Part shown: piece after piece, positions 39,585 through 50,957 of the stretch | Position numbering within the stretch: the stretch's first letter is position 1 | How the letters are laid out: each line of letters opens with the position of its first letter | Assembly: GCA_963924555.1 (NCBI GenBank) | Contig: OZ004594.1 | Span: 372,001 to 436,000 of the forward strand | DNA: 64,000 bases | Direction: 5' to 3' | Origin: Crambe crambe | Taxonomy: Eukaryota; Porifera; Demospongiae; Poecilosclerida; Crambeidae | Notes under the pieces: generated by a model | The model's database searches: none | What the model saw: only the letters and a program-made list of their open reading frames with translations | Told to the model about the DNA's origin: nothing | Made by a program: the position numbers and the translations under genes

Positions 39585-42500
39585 ATGGACCAGGAAAGAC
39601 TTAAAAAGGTAAGAAACTATCAGATGGTGCTATTTTTTAATGATATATGCCTGGTTACAAGTCCTTATGTGTGTGGACTCAGATATATCTCTAAGTACAT
39701 GTACAATCAAAAAGGCCGCCTAGGCGGAACAGACTGCAGCTGGCAAGTCATTGTAGCAGCTGCTGATTTTAGTCCAGACGCTATCTAGGCTAGCTAGCTG
39801 TGCATTTGTTTAGGTGTAGAAAATTCTTTAGGTTTGCCATTGTGTAGTTTAATAGCTACTTGAGTGTGCTAGAATAGTTGCTGTGACTGGTTTGTTTCCT
39901 CACAGATAAAGGAACATGAGGAATGGATAGAGGAATTATTGGAGGTAAGTTGTTTGTGGAAGTAGTTGCTTGTGTTGGTCCAGTGCCTCCAGCAAGACCC
40001 TCCAGTCACTGCAAGCACCTCAGGCCCATAGCAGGAGGCACATAATACATAGCAATAGCCTGTTAAGATTGAGGGGTGCTCGTTTGCAGGGAGGAGTTGC
40101 TTGTTGGAATGCTGGACTACTCTACCTTAAAGCAGTTACCTCCAGTATTATTTGCCCCACTGTTTTGAGGGTGCTCCTCATCTGGAATTTCCACAGGAAG
40201 GCCAAACCCCCTGTTCAATTTTATGACCCAAATGCTGACTCAGCATAATTCCTGTGCACCTCTGCCGGGGGAAGTGGGTGGGGTCTTGAGACCTGTGTAC
40301 CCCATGGCACTATTGAGCATAACATGTAACGAAGGTTCTCCATGTTTGGAGTCTGCAGCTCAAATGCCTTGCATGCTAGACCCCTGCTCAATTTTCGACA
40401 GACCATAACACCCCCATGCGGGTCTGCCGAGGGAAATGGGCGGGGCCTGGTGACTCATGACCCCCATGACTTTCTGGAGCATACTTCACTCTACACGTTC
40501 TCCAAGTTTGGAGGCCGTAGCTCACATGCTGTGCGTGTGGTGATTTTTTTTGTGGTGCATGATGGTTGTCTTTGTGTGTTGGTTGTATTTGTCTCACCTT
40601 CTCTCTCTCACTCCTCACAGTTGAAGGCAAGGGTTCAGATGATGATGGAGTACTGTGAACGGGTGAGTGATGAGTGTAGCAGTGGTGTGATGAGGGCGTG
40701 GCATGTGGCCCAGTCCATACCTAGTGTGTGTTCCATGTGTGCAGTGTATTGCTGAATGCAAGGAGGAGTTGGACCAGCCCTCCCTGTCTGTGGAGAGGAG
40801 GAAGAAGCTGGAGGAGGATGTGCAGGAGTATGAGGGATACATCCAGAGCCATAAAGAAGCCATCCATAAGTATGAAGAAGAAATAAAGGAGAGAGAAAAT
40901 GCCCTCAGGCAACTGAATTGTAAGTATCAAGATGTATAAGTACTTGGCACTAATTAGATGATGTAGCAGTACATGGTGTAATGTAAATAATACCCCCAAG
41001 CTAAAATAAGTGTGTGGTATATGTAGCGCATGTAATTAGTAGTTGTAGAAATTAATTAGTGGTTAATTAAAAGTAGGTGAAAATAATTAAAGTTTGAAAG
41101 GCCATAACTTTTGAATGGAAAGTGCTATAGTCTTCATTTAAACACCATTCTGCTCAGAAAAATTCTCTCTTCTCTCTGTACAAGTGATATCTTTCTCTAA
41201 GACTTGTGCTATCTAGATGATTAATTTTATTACTTTCTTTAAAGGAATTTTATAGAATATAAAGTGACTTTCTGTTGTTTGTAGTGGATATATGAAGTAA
41301 ATAGTATATATTCACAAAGTCCTTCTTCCCTATTCTGTAGCTTCTTCCCCTGGACCCCCCAGACCTCCTGAATCCCCTGGACCTCCCTCTGAGCCTGTCC
41401 TTCCAGCTGAAGGACCCACCAACTCTCCTACTGAATCTGGTGAGTTGACTCCTAGTAACCAAATGCAGCAACAAGTCACTCACAGACCAGAGTGGACTTA
41501 CTGTATCCCTTGTGGACATCAAACAACTGCTTGTTTAATTACAACCCTATCAAATTAAATTCCAAAGTAAATCCTTTGACACCTGTAGGGTAGTGATATA
41601 GAGACATTGGTGGGTGCCATTAGTGGCTTTCCCATATTCACCCTTCAGAGATCTCATCATAGTATTCTCTCTTCATGCTATAGGTGGAGAGAAAGAGGCA
41701 TTAGCAACATCAATGGATGACAAAGGTAGATATAACAATCAATATCTTTCACCCCCTCCCCCCTTAAACCCGACCATGTCTCCACTCCCCCTTAACCCAA
41801 AGTGATTTGTCATAATTACCCAGGAGTGACGTCATCAAGTCCTCTGGACGAAGCCACAAGAATAAAGTTGGTGAGTAGAATACATGTGCTGGAGTCTTGT
41901 AGGCATGAGACTAAAGAGTCCAATAATAGCATGTTTCCTATCATGTGCAGCCAATGTCAGATTTCCAGTCTTTTATATTCTGATCATATTTTCATAGCAT
42001 GACAATGCAATGGAGAAGGGGCATGTTGATACGAGTATTATTAAGGCGGTAATTGTGGGGGCAGCTGGTGCTGGCAAGTCCTCTTTCGTATCTCTCCTCT
42101 TTGAAATCATTCTTCCACATTTCCGAATCAGTACGGGAGTCATCGAGAAAGCCAAGAGGGTCATGACCACCTGTCTGAGGTTAGGCATGACTGAAGCACT
42201 AAATAATCAGGTCTGGGAGGTCGTTGGAGCTGAGGAACTTATAACTATTCTCGCAGACGCCATCAATGCGAGCATCGACTTTGATTCAACCTCTTCTGCT
42301 ATTTTTGTACAGCAGAAATCGAATAATGGAGCCTCGAAAGAGCATGGAAGTTTTGATTCGGCCAGTACCTCAACGTTTACCGACTATACAGTGGCCAGAA
42401 CGACTGTGATCAAGCTGATTGGTCGATCCAAGAAAGGTAGATTGCTGAAAATGACTTGGATCTACATCATAGACAGTGGAGGGCAGCCTCAGTTCCATGA

Positions 42501-44469
42501 GCTTCTTACAGCTTTCCTTCGAAGTGCTACACTCGGTATCTTTGTTTTTAGGCTGTGCGATCAGCTTGATGATAAGCCGCAAATTGAATATTACGGAGAA
42601 GATGGCGAGCCTCTTGGTGAATCGTATCCTTTCCCCATGAGCCACAAGGAAATATTCCAGCACTGTGTCCAGACCATCTATTCCCTCCCCTCCACTGCCA
42701 CTGCAGAGAAGGGGCAGGAGGCACCTCGGCCTAAAATCTTAGTAGTTGGGACGCATCGCGATAAAGAAGAAGGTTGTCCTGAAAGTCGTGAGCAAAAGGA
42801 TCGAGTGCTTAAAGGTATTTTGCACCCAGAATCAGTGTCCAAATCAAGATCAGTTAGTGATGTCATCTACTATGGGAAGGGTTGCATATTCCCCCTCAAT
42901 GCTCGATCACCAAATGCAGAAGACAAGGAAGTTGTTGGTGACATTCGATGTGAAGTGGAAGACCTTGCACCTCCACACACACCGATCCCCCTCCAATATT
43001 ATGCCCTCGAGCTGGAAATCGAAAAGCAATTGAAAGATAATCAGCAACAGGTCATAAGCGTTCACGATTGTCTAAATATTGCGCGTTCTCTCCATTTCAC
43101 AGAAACCGCAGCCAGAGCAGCTCTCCTTCATCTCGACAGTCTCAACCTCATTCAGTACTTCCCTTCGAGTGCTGAGGAAGTCATCTTTTGTGATCCCAAT
43201 GTCCTCCTCAATAAGGTCAATGAGCTGATCAAGAAGAGCTACAGGTTGAGAGGTGGTTCAGAGCCTCGAGCCGATACTGGCGGAAAGTGGATCAACTTCC
43301 ATCAGCGTGGTGAGGTGACCTTGGATATCCTTGAAAAGTTTTCTTATGGTTATGTGCCAGGTCTGTACGACCACCACACTGTGGCCAAGATCTTTGAAGA
43401 TCTCTTGATTCTTACCCCACTTGACTTTGATCTCAACCTGTACTTCATGCCTGCTTTGCTTGATATCAAGAACGTCAAAGATATTCAGCGACCAACCAAA
43501 ACGTGCCTCGTTATAGCTTTCCCCTCGGGGTATGCCCCCTTGGGACTCTTTTCTTCTTCTGTTGCTTTTCTTACTTCGACCAAAAACAAGTGGCCTTCTT
43601 CTTGGAAATTTTTCCTTAAAAGTGGTCAGCTCTTCAGGAATGCGATCACCTTTGAAGCAGGTTTGGCTCGTGTCACTTATTTAGATCTTTCTACTCACTT
43701 CGAGATCCATGTGGAGACCCGTGTTAAACGCAAGGTTGCTAGCATGCGCCAAATGGTGAAGACTGGCGTCTGCAAAGCTCTCGATGAATCTATCAGAGTG
43801 CGCAACATCAGCAATGCTTCCTACACTCTTGCTTTTCCATGTCCCTGTGACTCGGAGGTCGGAAATGGGGCCGAGGATTTTCATTTAGCAGAGATTTATG
43901 ATGAAAGTCTACCGGGAGAAAAGTTCTGGAAGTGTAAGAAGAATCCAGGTGAATGTGGTGAGCTTGAACAACACCATGTGGAGTGGCTGAGCACACAAGA
44001 AAAGGAAGCTGAAGCTAAGAAAAATGATGGTAGGTAATAATAATGCTGATATAGTATATAGTGATAACCTGTCCTCTTCACCCCCCCCCCCCCCCCCCCC
44101 CAACACACACACACACACACACACACTGTAGACACTCAGTGTTCTCTTGGAATGGCTGACCATTTTGAAGTGACTCAGTTGCTTAAAGATCTACACAAGG
44201 AGGACATTATAAGGTTGGGGACAGCTCTAGGATTGTCCTTCGTCAAACTGACGAAAATGGGAATGTTTCCTGATGAAATGGTTGCTGCCTGGATAAGAGG
44301 AGACGACAACGTTAACAAGACAAGTGGTCCTCCCAGCTGGGAGAGTCTAGCCACAGCTCTCGATAAAACTCATCACACAGATATAGCCTCCAAGGCCAGG
44401 AAGGTGAGTATGGAAGGAGAGGTGGAGAGACACTACTTAATATTGTTATTCCAATTACAGAAGAGTTGA
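39585..44469 (+). CDS. ROCO (Roc-COR) GTPase with N-terminal coiled coil and C-terminal death domain, copy A
   Basis: Ten exons give 926 residues in frame: 39585-39608, 39906-39944, 40621-40662, 40745-40919, 41341-41439, 41684-41725, 41824-41870, 41998-44029, 44132-44403 and 44461-44469. Residues 1-95 form a charged coiled coil, followed by a proline-rich hinge (about 95-130). The large exon 8 carries the Roc-type G domain: P-loop GAAGAGKSS at 177, DSGGQPQFHELL (switch II) at 315 and GTHRDKE (G4) at 407. A COR-like region follows, with LYFMPALLDI near 637. Exon 9 encodes a death-fold domain (LGTALGLSFVKL, then PPSWESLATALDK). Such proteins relate to LRRK/DAPK1/MFHAS1-type ROCO signalling proteins and are likely to signal by oligomerisation through death domains. 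The last exon is unlike that of copy B. Confidence 0.85.
44081..44126. repeat. Poly-C and (CA)n tract before the death-domain exon
   Basis: About 21 C followed by about 12 CA units, ending five bases before the TAG acceptor of ROCO A exon 9. It acts as an unusual polypyrimidine tract. Confidence 0.9.
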
Positions 44470-44598
44470 CTGTCAACATTTCTCCTTCATTTCTCTAACA
44501 CTCAGGTGAGCTTCAAATAGGAATAGCATGCATAGGTGTAAGATTAGAGGGGGGGGGGGGGATTTAAGACCTGGACAGGCTATACTTTGTGTCCTCTT

Positions 44599-46008
44599 TT
44601 AAAGGGTAGGTTGAATGAAAAAAAAAATTTTTTTTAAATATCACCAAAACCCTTTCAAGGTAGTCTATAAACTAAATATATTACAATTTTAATTCACACT
44701 ACAGCATAACACCCACAAAAAATCATTCTTTTCAGCTAGAAATCGACATTAGATATTTACTTCCTGTTGTGGGCGGGGCTTAACGATGACGCAGACGTAG
44801 GGATTCATTTGGCCACATGCTATAAATTATGGCAACAGATGGTAGTCTAGGTGACCATAGTTCTGGAGAAAGCACTTTAGACTCAAGCTCTTGACTAGGA
44901 AGTAGTTCAGGTGACAGCTCCCTAGCACTTTCATATGCATCTTCTGAGTTTGAAGGTGCTGATGAGCCAGAAGGAGTGCATCCATTTCTCTATGAGCCTG
45001 TTACCAGTAGTGATGATGATGAAGGGAGTGATTCAAGTGATGGTGACTCACCTAGACTTCTCAATACAGATTGGTAAGTAAACAGCAGTTCAAGTGTATT
45101 GATTTTTTTTGTTTCTCGATGTTGAAGGTGCACTTAGCTAATAATGCCTACAGCTATAGAATGTCTCTGCTGTAGTGAAATTACAGAAATGATGAATAAA
45201 AGATCAACAGAAGAAGTAGGGTGTATTACTCTTCACCCGGGGTTTCAAAGTGTTTGCTTGAATACATGGGTTCTCCAAACCGCATGTTATAGCTATAGAC
45301 AGCAGTATGGTGAAAATGCTATTGAAGGAGCTATTCAAGCAAACACTTTGAAACCCCGGGTGAAGAGTAATACACCCTACTTCTTCTGTTGATCTTTTAT
45401 TCATCATTTCTGTAATTTCACTACAGCAGAGACATTCTATAGCTGTAGGTATTATCATACAGTGACCACAAGTGCACCTTCAACATTGAGAAACAAAAAA
45501 AAATCTAACTATTCAATACACTTGAACTGTTGTTTACTTACCAATCTGTATTGAGAAGTCTAGGTGAGTCACCATCACTTGAATCACTCCTATCACTACT
45601 GGTAACAGGCTCATAGAGAAATGGATGCACTCCTTCTGGCTCATCAGCACCTTCAAACTCAGAAGATGCATATGAAAGTGCTAGGGAGCTGTCACCTGAA
45701 CTACTTCCTAGTCAAGAGCTTGATTCTAAAGTGCTTTCTCCAGAACTATGGTCACCTAGACTACCATCTGTTGCCATAATTTTATAGCATGTGGCCAAAT
45801 GAATCCCTACATCTGCGTCATCGTTAAGCCCCGCCCACAACAGGAAGTAAATGTCAATGTCGATTTCTAGCTGAAAAGAATGATTTTTTGTGGGTGTTAT
45901 GCTGTAGTGTGAATTAAAATTATAATATATTTAGTTTATAGACTACCTTGAAAGGGTTTTGGTGATATTAAAAAAAAAATTTTTTTTTCATTCAACCTAC
46001 CCCTTTAA
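44599..46008. mobile_element. 1.4 kb imperfect palindrome carrying P2X7-like coding sequence, TTAA at both ends
   Basis: A left arm from 44599 to about 45264 is the inverted complement of about 45333-46008, with a loop of about 70 bp. Both outer ends read TTAAAGGG(G)TAGGTTGAATG inward, so a TTAA target duplication is possible. Each arm contains the same coding start: an acidic Ser/Asp-rich exon beginning at 44829 (mirror at about 45777) with a PFLYEPV motif, and a zinc-binding-like segment, PTAIECLCCSEI then CITLHPGFQSVCLN. The left arm continues into the loop as WVLQTACYSYRQQYG. The latter matches the cysteine-rich cytoplasmic domain of P2X7-like proteins that are widespread in invertebrate genomes. 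Both arms have an in-frame TGA in the first exon, so neither is an intact gene. Small indels differ between arms. Confidence 0.75.
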
Positions 46009-48020
46009 GGGACATGTGTAGTCAGATAGTGTGACCTCCTTCCCTTGAGTTCTGCAAGAGACTTCCTTGGGATTATTTACTATGATTATTTATGTGATTC
46101 TGCAGATCCAGCTCTTTTCATTGTGCTTTCCTTGGAACAGTTTCAGTAATTGATTTTTATGCACTCTGTCAATTCTGATTCGGTAATGATCGTTAATTTA
46201 TAAACATTATATTACGCGTAATGACGTGACGCGTAATTTCGAAGACCCTTACCAACTTTCAACCAAAACAACTATTGATGAGGACCTTCTCTACAGGTTC
46301 CTCTCTAACAGCAGCAGCGGCCCCTTAGTGTGTGTGTGGTGGGCAGCTGGATTCTACACTGCTCATCAAGGTAACTATGTATGTGTACGTGTATTAAACT
46401 ATACAGTAGTCCATTGCAATTGTCCAGACACCCAAGTGGATTTTGGATCAACTTTGGTTTGGTGTGCATGACAGAAGGCTAGAAACTCCAGGTGAAGTGA
46501 GTTTTCTTCCATTCATTTTACATTATATAATGCACCTCCCAAGCACCTCCAAGCATAACTATCTTAATGTGGACTCTTGAAGTTACAGTTAATCCAGTAG
46601 CAAGTTATGTCTTCCTTGTCCCTCTGTGTGGACCAAATAATTATCCTATTTGAACTATAACAATGCCCTATCAAAACGACTTACAATAGGGTCTGCAACG
46701 TGAAAAATCGATATCCTAGTTTTGCATAACTTGCACCTGTTTTTAAGTAGAGGGGGTTGAAGCTTAAACAGCCACACCTTCAAATCCTGGGTTTGTGATT
46801 GCTTAACAGAGAAATTCACTCGCGATGTACATTTTTGCGGTGTCAGCAAAATTGAGGTCAAGGGTCAAATTTAGAATCAAATTTATTTTTGGTCAAATTT
46901 AGAATCAAATTTTGGTGGCTCTAAGTGTTGTGCTCACCTTGACTGCCAAGTTGCTTCAAATTGAGCTGCTATAACTCCTGAAACAGAGCCTTGGACCCCT
47001 TATTCGCAAGAAGATGAGTTCTTGGAGAGAACAATCAGCTGTGCTAGATGGAGGTCCATGAGAGGGCAATCCCTCAATATTCGGTTGTTTGGGGCTTGGT
47101 TTTCAAATGTGTGATTAGTGTAGTTAAGTCATATTTGTATTCAGTAATAACAATCGATTCTTCCACATCAAATAGCCCATTTACTGCTTCAATTTCCATA
47201 TAATCAATGATCTAAGACTGGATACAGATATTTCAAGCCTTTCAATAGTGTATGATGCATATTGTTCATTGACTTTCACTCTTGAGTAACTAGAGTTTTT
47301 ATCAACATAAAAAACCGTTCCATCCCCACAATTCAGCTTCTGATTCATTTTCCATCCTATAATTTGGAATGAGGGACTCTAGCTCCTAAAGGAGACTTTT
47401 AAAGGGTAATTTTTGTTTGTTTATTTGTTTGTTTGTTTATTTGTTTGTTTATTTGTTAATTTCAGAGTTTGAAATCATTTACAATGCTACAATGTTTTAC
47501 CTGAGAAATAAGCACCTAATATACAATACAACTCCTTATCTTCGATCACGAATCCGATGTAAATGTGCATGCATGCATGCACGGAATTCAATGCCAGTTC
47601 TGGTATGGGGATGGAATCTGTAAATTATACTGGGTCCAATGATAGGACCCAATAATTATGGGGTCTGATATATTATTTTGGACCCAGTATACCTGGGCAG
47701 ATATGCTATAATAATTATTGGACCCAGTATACCGGGCCAGAAATATATTGGACCCAGTATTAATAATATTATTGGACCCAGTATACAAGGCCTTAAGAAA
47801 CTATCAGATGGTGTAATATATGTCTGTGTAGTCTACATGCCCTATTAAACTTAGCAGCTTTGTGTAGCCTAGACTCTGAACTCTGCTAGTCAAAAAGGCC
47901 GGGCCGCCTAGCTAGGCGGAAAAGCTGCAGCTGGCTGTCATTATACCAGCTGCTGATTTTAGTCCAGACACTATCTAGGCTAGCTGTACATTTGTTTAGG
48001 TGTAGAATATTCTTTAGGTT
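46009..48020. other. Intergenic sequence between units A and B
   Basis: No complete gene is seen. It holds an unassigned open stretch at 46226-46471, a GTTT/ATTT-rich tract at 47410-47462, and five or six copies of TTGGACCCAGTAT (some inverted) at 47625-47795. From about 47792 to 48020 there is a third copy of ROCO intron 1 (compare 39610-39838 and 50983-51243), which runs directly into the truncated SPRY/RING copy. Confidence 0.6.
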
Positions 48021-49330
48021 TGGGAAATGGGTGTGCCCTCCTTCCTATAAAAATGTCCACATGCAGGTGTACATCACTGGAGTTTCATAGTGCGCTGTGA
48101 CTTCGGTGCCTCCTTGTGCTTGGGGTTAGCGAGATATCCCTTCAAACTCTCAGAGGAATACATTAAAGATCACCTGAAACACATATACAGACATCCAGGT
48201 CTAATCTTATACAGGTCATATAGAGGATTGCTATACAGAGATGGCAAACAGCAAGATCAGTCTCTGGACACACTTGGGTGGCAGCATGGCACCTCGGTTG
48301 TGATGGAGTTCATCTTCGATGCCAGCAAAGGCACGCTTGAAGTGATCAGAAATGGAAGAAGCATGGGAACTGCTTTTGAAATTTTAACTGGAATCTTCCA
48401 ACCTGTCGTTTGCTACTATGCAGCATATGAAAAAGAAGTCAATATTTGACGTCAGAATCGTCACTTGATTTCGTAACATCTCCTCCCAGTAGTTTAGAAT
48501 CAAATACAACTTCATCATCCAGTTCTGCTGTCGATCCCGACACAATATGTTTCGATGACTATCACATATGTGGAAAAATTCAACTCGCGGCTGACAAAAA
48601 ACCGTTTACAGATAAAGTGCAGTCGGGGAACTCTTTCTGCTTCCTGAATGTAAGGTGTGAAAAGCTTGGGCAGTACAGGTTCTCCTATCAAGGTGCTTCC
48701 ACCTGCCTGGGGGTCACTCAAGCAACTACTCCAGCTAAAGTCAAGTTGAATGATCTAGGTAATGTTTACACATCTGAAAGCCTCTACTTGTATCGGTCCT
48801 TCCAAGGGATGCTCTATGTACAAGGTCGAGAGCAACCCTCCAAACTGGAAGAATTTTGGATGAGTGGCTCACTCGTTGAGATGGAGGTTAACGTCGCCAG
48901 CAATGAAAGCTCTGTGAGATTCAAAGTTAACGCAATGGATCAAGGCATTGCCTTTTCTGGACTCCAACCTCCTCTGACACCTCTGGTCGCCTTCTATGCC
49001 GGGATGGAGAAGCGGGTGACTATCCTACACTATGAATTTGTTCCAGTTACACAGGTCATTTCTCCAGTCGAAAAATCTCTCCAACAGCTTCAACTGAAAA
49101 CAAACGACTTAGGTCCAAACGATATTCAAACTACTCTGACACATGCTTCAAAGCCCTTGCTGCCTATTCTAGCGTCTTCAGCAGATGCAGCTGCATATTA
49201 CTCCTCCTGTATGTCATGTCAGAACCAGAATGACATTATTGCGTTACCATGTAAACACTCAACTGTTTGTTCTAAACACTTATCAGTGGGACTTAATGCC
49301 CCCACACTACGGTGCATGGTATGAATAGCA
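48021..49330 (+). pseudogene. Truncated, frameshifted SPRY-RING copy B
   Basis: About 95% identical to the last two-thirds of copy A (from about codon 223). The first 670 bp are missing, replaced by ROCO intron-1 sequence. Relative to A it has a 4 bp insertion near 48062, a 10 bp deletion near 48440 that brings TGA into frame, an in-frame 15 bp deletion near 48688 (loses five residues of the third SPRY-like domain), and a 9 bp deletion at 49322 that stops the frame right after CMV and removes the last RING cysteine. It is annotated as a relic. A transcript starting at the new AG at 48066 is conceivable but would still lack a complete RING. Confidence 0.85.
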
Positions 49331-49681
49331 CAAATTTGGAATATTCTGTTGACCAAGAGCTAGCAATGATAGATATCACTTATATATTTATTTCTTCTAG
49401 TGATCCTTGCAGGTTATTATAAATATTACAATCAGTCTGATTTTTGTTGTTATTGTTGTTGTTGTTATTGTTGTTTTTGTTTTTGTTTTTTGTAATGATA
49501 TTAAGTGGTTGACCTATAGCATTACAGTGGAACATCTGATAAAGGATACTCCAAATGAGGACAACCTCTCAATTCAATAAAGGACAAGCAATCTGAAGTG
49601 ACTACCATTATTTATACACTCTTCAGTGTTGGTGTTAGATCACTTTCATGGGGCCCATTTTTCTTTCATGTGGTTAAAACA

Positions 49682-50109
49682 CAGAGTAGTGGCTTAATAT
49701 TGTGATGTTACCTGAATACTTGGTAACTTGATTAAAAAAATCAAAGTAACCAAAGGTAACTGGGTAACAGGAAGGGAAAATCATACTACCACAGTCTTGA
49801 AAGCGTGGTAACCTATGGAATCAATGGTAACCGAAGGTAACTGTAGGTAACTGGGTAACAGGAGGGGAAAAGTATCTTAAAAACGTGGTAACCTATGGAA
49901 TCAATGATAACTGGAGGTAACCGTATGTTTTCTCCGTCCTGTTATCCAGTTACCTTCGTTACCTTTGGTTACCTCAGGTTACCATTGGTTCCATTATCCT
50001 GTTTTATAGTGTCATGCTTTTCCCCAAAGTATTCAGGTAACATCACAATCAATCATAAATGATCCCCCATAACCCCCCCCCCCCTCCCCCCCATATCTTG
50101 CCATATCTC
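49682..50109. mobile_element. 428 bp non-autonomous insertion with 8 bp target duplication
   Basis: Unit A shows the empty site (TTAAAACA occurs once near 35696). In B, TTAAAACA flanks the insert on both sides (49674-49681 and 50110-50117). The insert contains an internal inverted repeat (49700-49722 against about 50025-50047) and many GGTAACC-type copies. An 8 bp duplication and a CAGAG start would fit a hAT-type MITE, although the right end is not a clear inverse of the left. Confidence 0.65.
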
Positions 50110-50313
50110 TTAAAACAATGTATTTTAATAGCTACAAGAATATCAAAATTCGCACTGCTCTGATCAGTTTCACTGGGGAGAACCCTGCCATTGTGTGCAC
50201 ACACCAGTTTAATATTGTACTTCTAATGTATCTTCACGTTAAGTCAGTATGAATCTCTTTTTTCTTCCATCAGTGTAGATATGTTCTGATCTCTTTGCTA
50301 TATAAAACCCACT

Positions 50314-50502
50314 TTGAACAAGACTCAATTGCATGGGCAGTTGGGGAAGAGTTCAAGACTTGTAAAGCAGTTTCAAGCAGAAGATGGGAATTTCCAATTC
50401 CAAGGAGAATGGCCTGCAGGAATTGGCCTTGCTTGTGATGACTGTGGAGGGATCTTTACTGTGCCCATGGACATGAGAAGAAAAGACGTACAAGGTTTAA
50501 AA
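50314..50502 (+). pseudogene. NHL-repeat-like coding remnant
   Basis: The stretch reads RLVKQFQAEDGNFQF, then GIGLACDDCGGIFTVPMD, the spacing of one NHL propeller repeat as in TRIM-NHL proteins. The counterpart in unit A (about 35960-36160) is interrupted. There is no start, splice partner or second repeat, so it is treated as a relic. The assignment is tentative. Confidence 0.35.
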
Positions 50503-50957
50503 CAAGAGAATTTCAAACATAAGGTAACTGGTGTGGAGTATGTCAGTCATTAATCTGGCATAGCCAGCCCGAGCGCTGAATGATCTTCAATGTCTCGGCA
50601 TGGTTAGTTGAACTCCCAGATCAACTCTCATGAAGACTCAGAGGGGTATAGCTACATATGAACAGCTTGCAAGACAAAGCATCCTCTGATATTTTCCTGT
50701 ATCCCATGGCCATGCAGTGTATAACCAGGTCCCCCTGAGATGCTCACTGCCAGTTGATTCAGAATGGGACCTAAGCTTGACCTTGCAGAAGGGAGATACC
50801 TAACATCTGCTGTGCTACCCCTCAACCCCGCCCTCGACTCAATGGGACATTGCCATTATACGCCCATGTATTATGCGCCACGCCCTTGATTTCCTCCTTG
50901 CAAAGACGTCACAATGTGCAATCAAGAGCGCAAAACATCTGCTGCCTGAAAAACAAC

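Larger units (their letters stand above)
49331..50957. other. Intergenic region of unit B
   Basis: Homologous to 35376-36200 plus 39150-39584 of unit A, with a 428 bp insertion at 49682-50109 that A lacks. A short open stretch at 50314-50553 reads like an NHL-repeat fragment. Confidence 0.6.

Noticed and set aside
46226..46471. 82-codon open stretch after the palindrome
   Set aside because: No homology recognised, no splice partners and no convincing start; left unassigned.
48090..49324. SPRY-RING copy B as two functional genes
   Set aside because: The two open frames are one gene broken by a 10 bp deletion; it lacks a start and the last RING cysteine.
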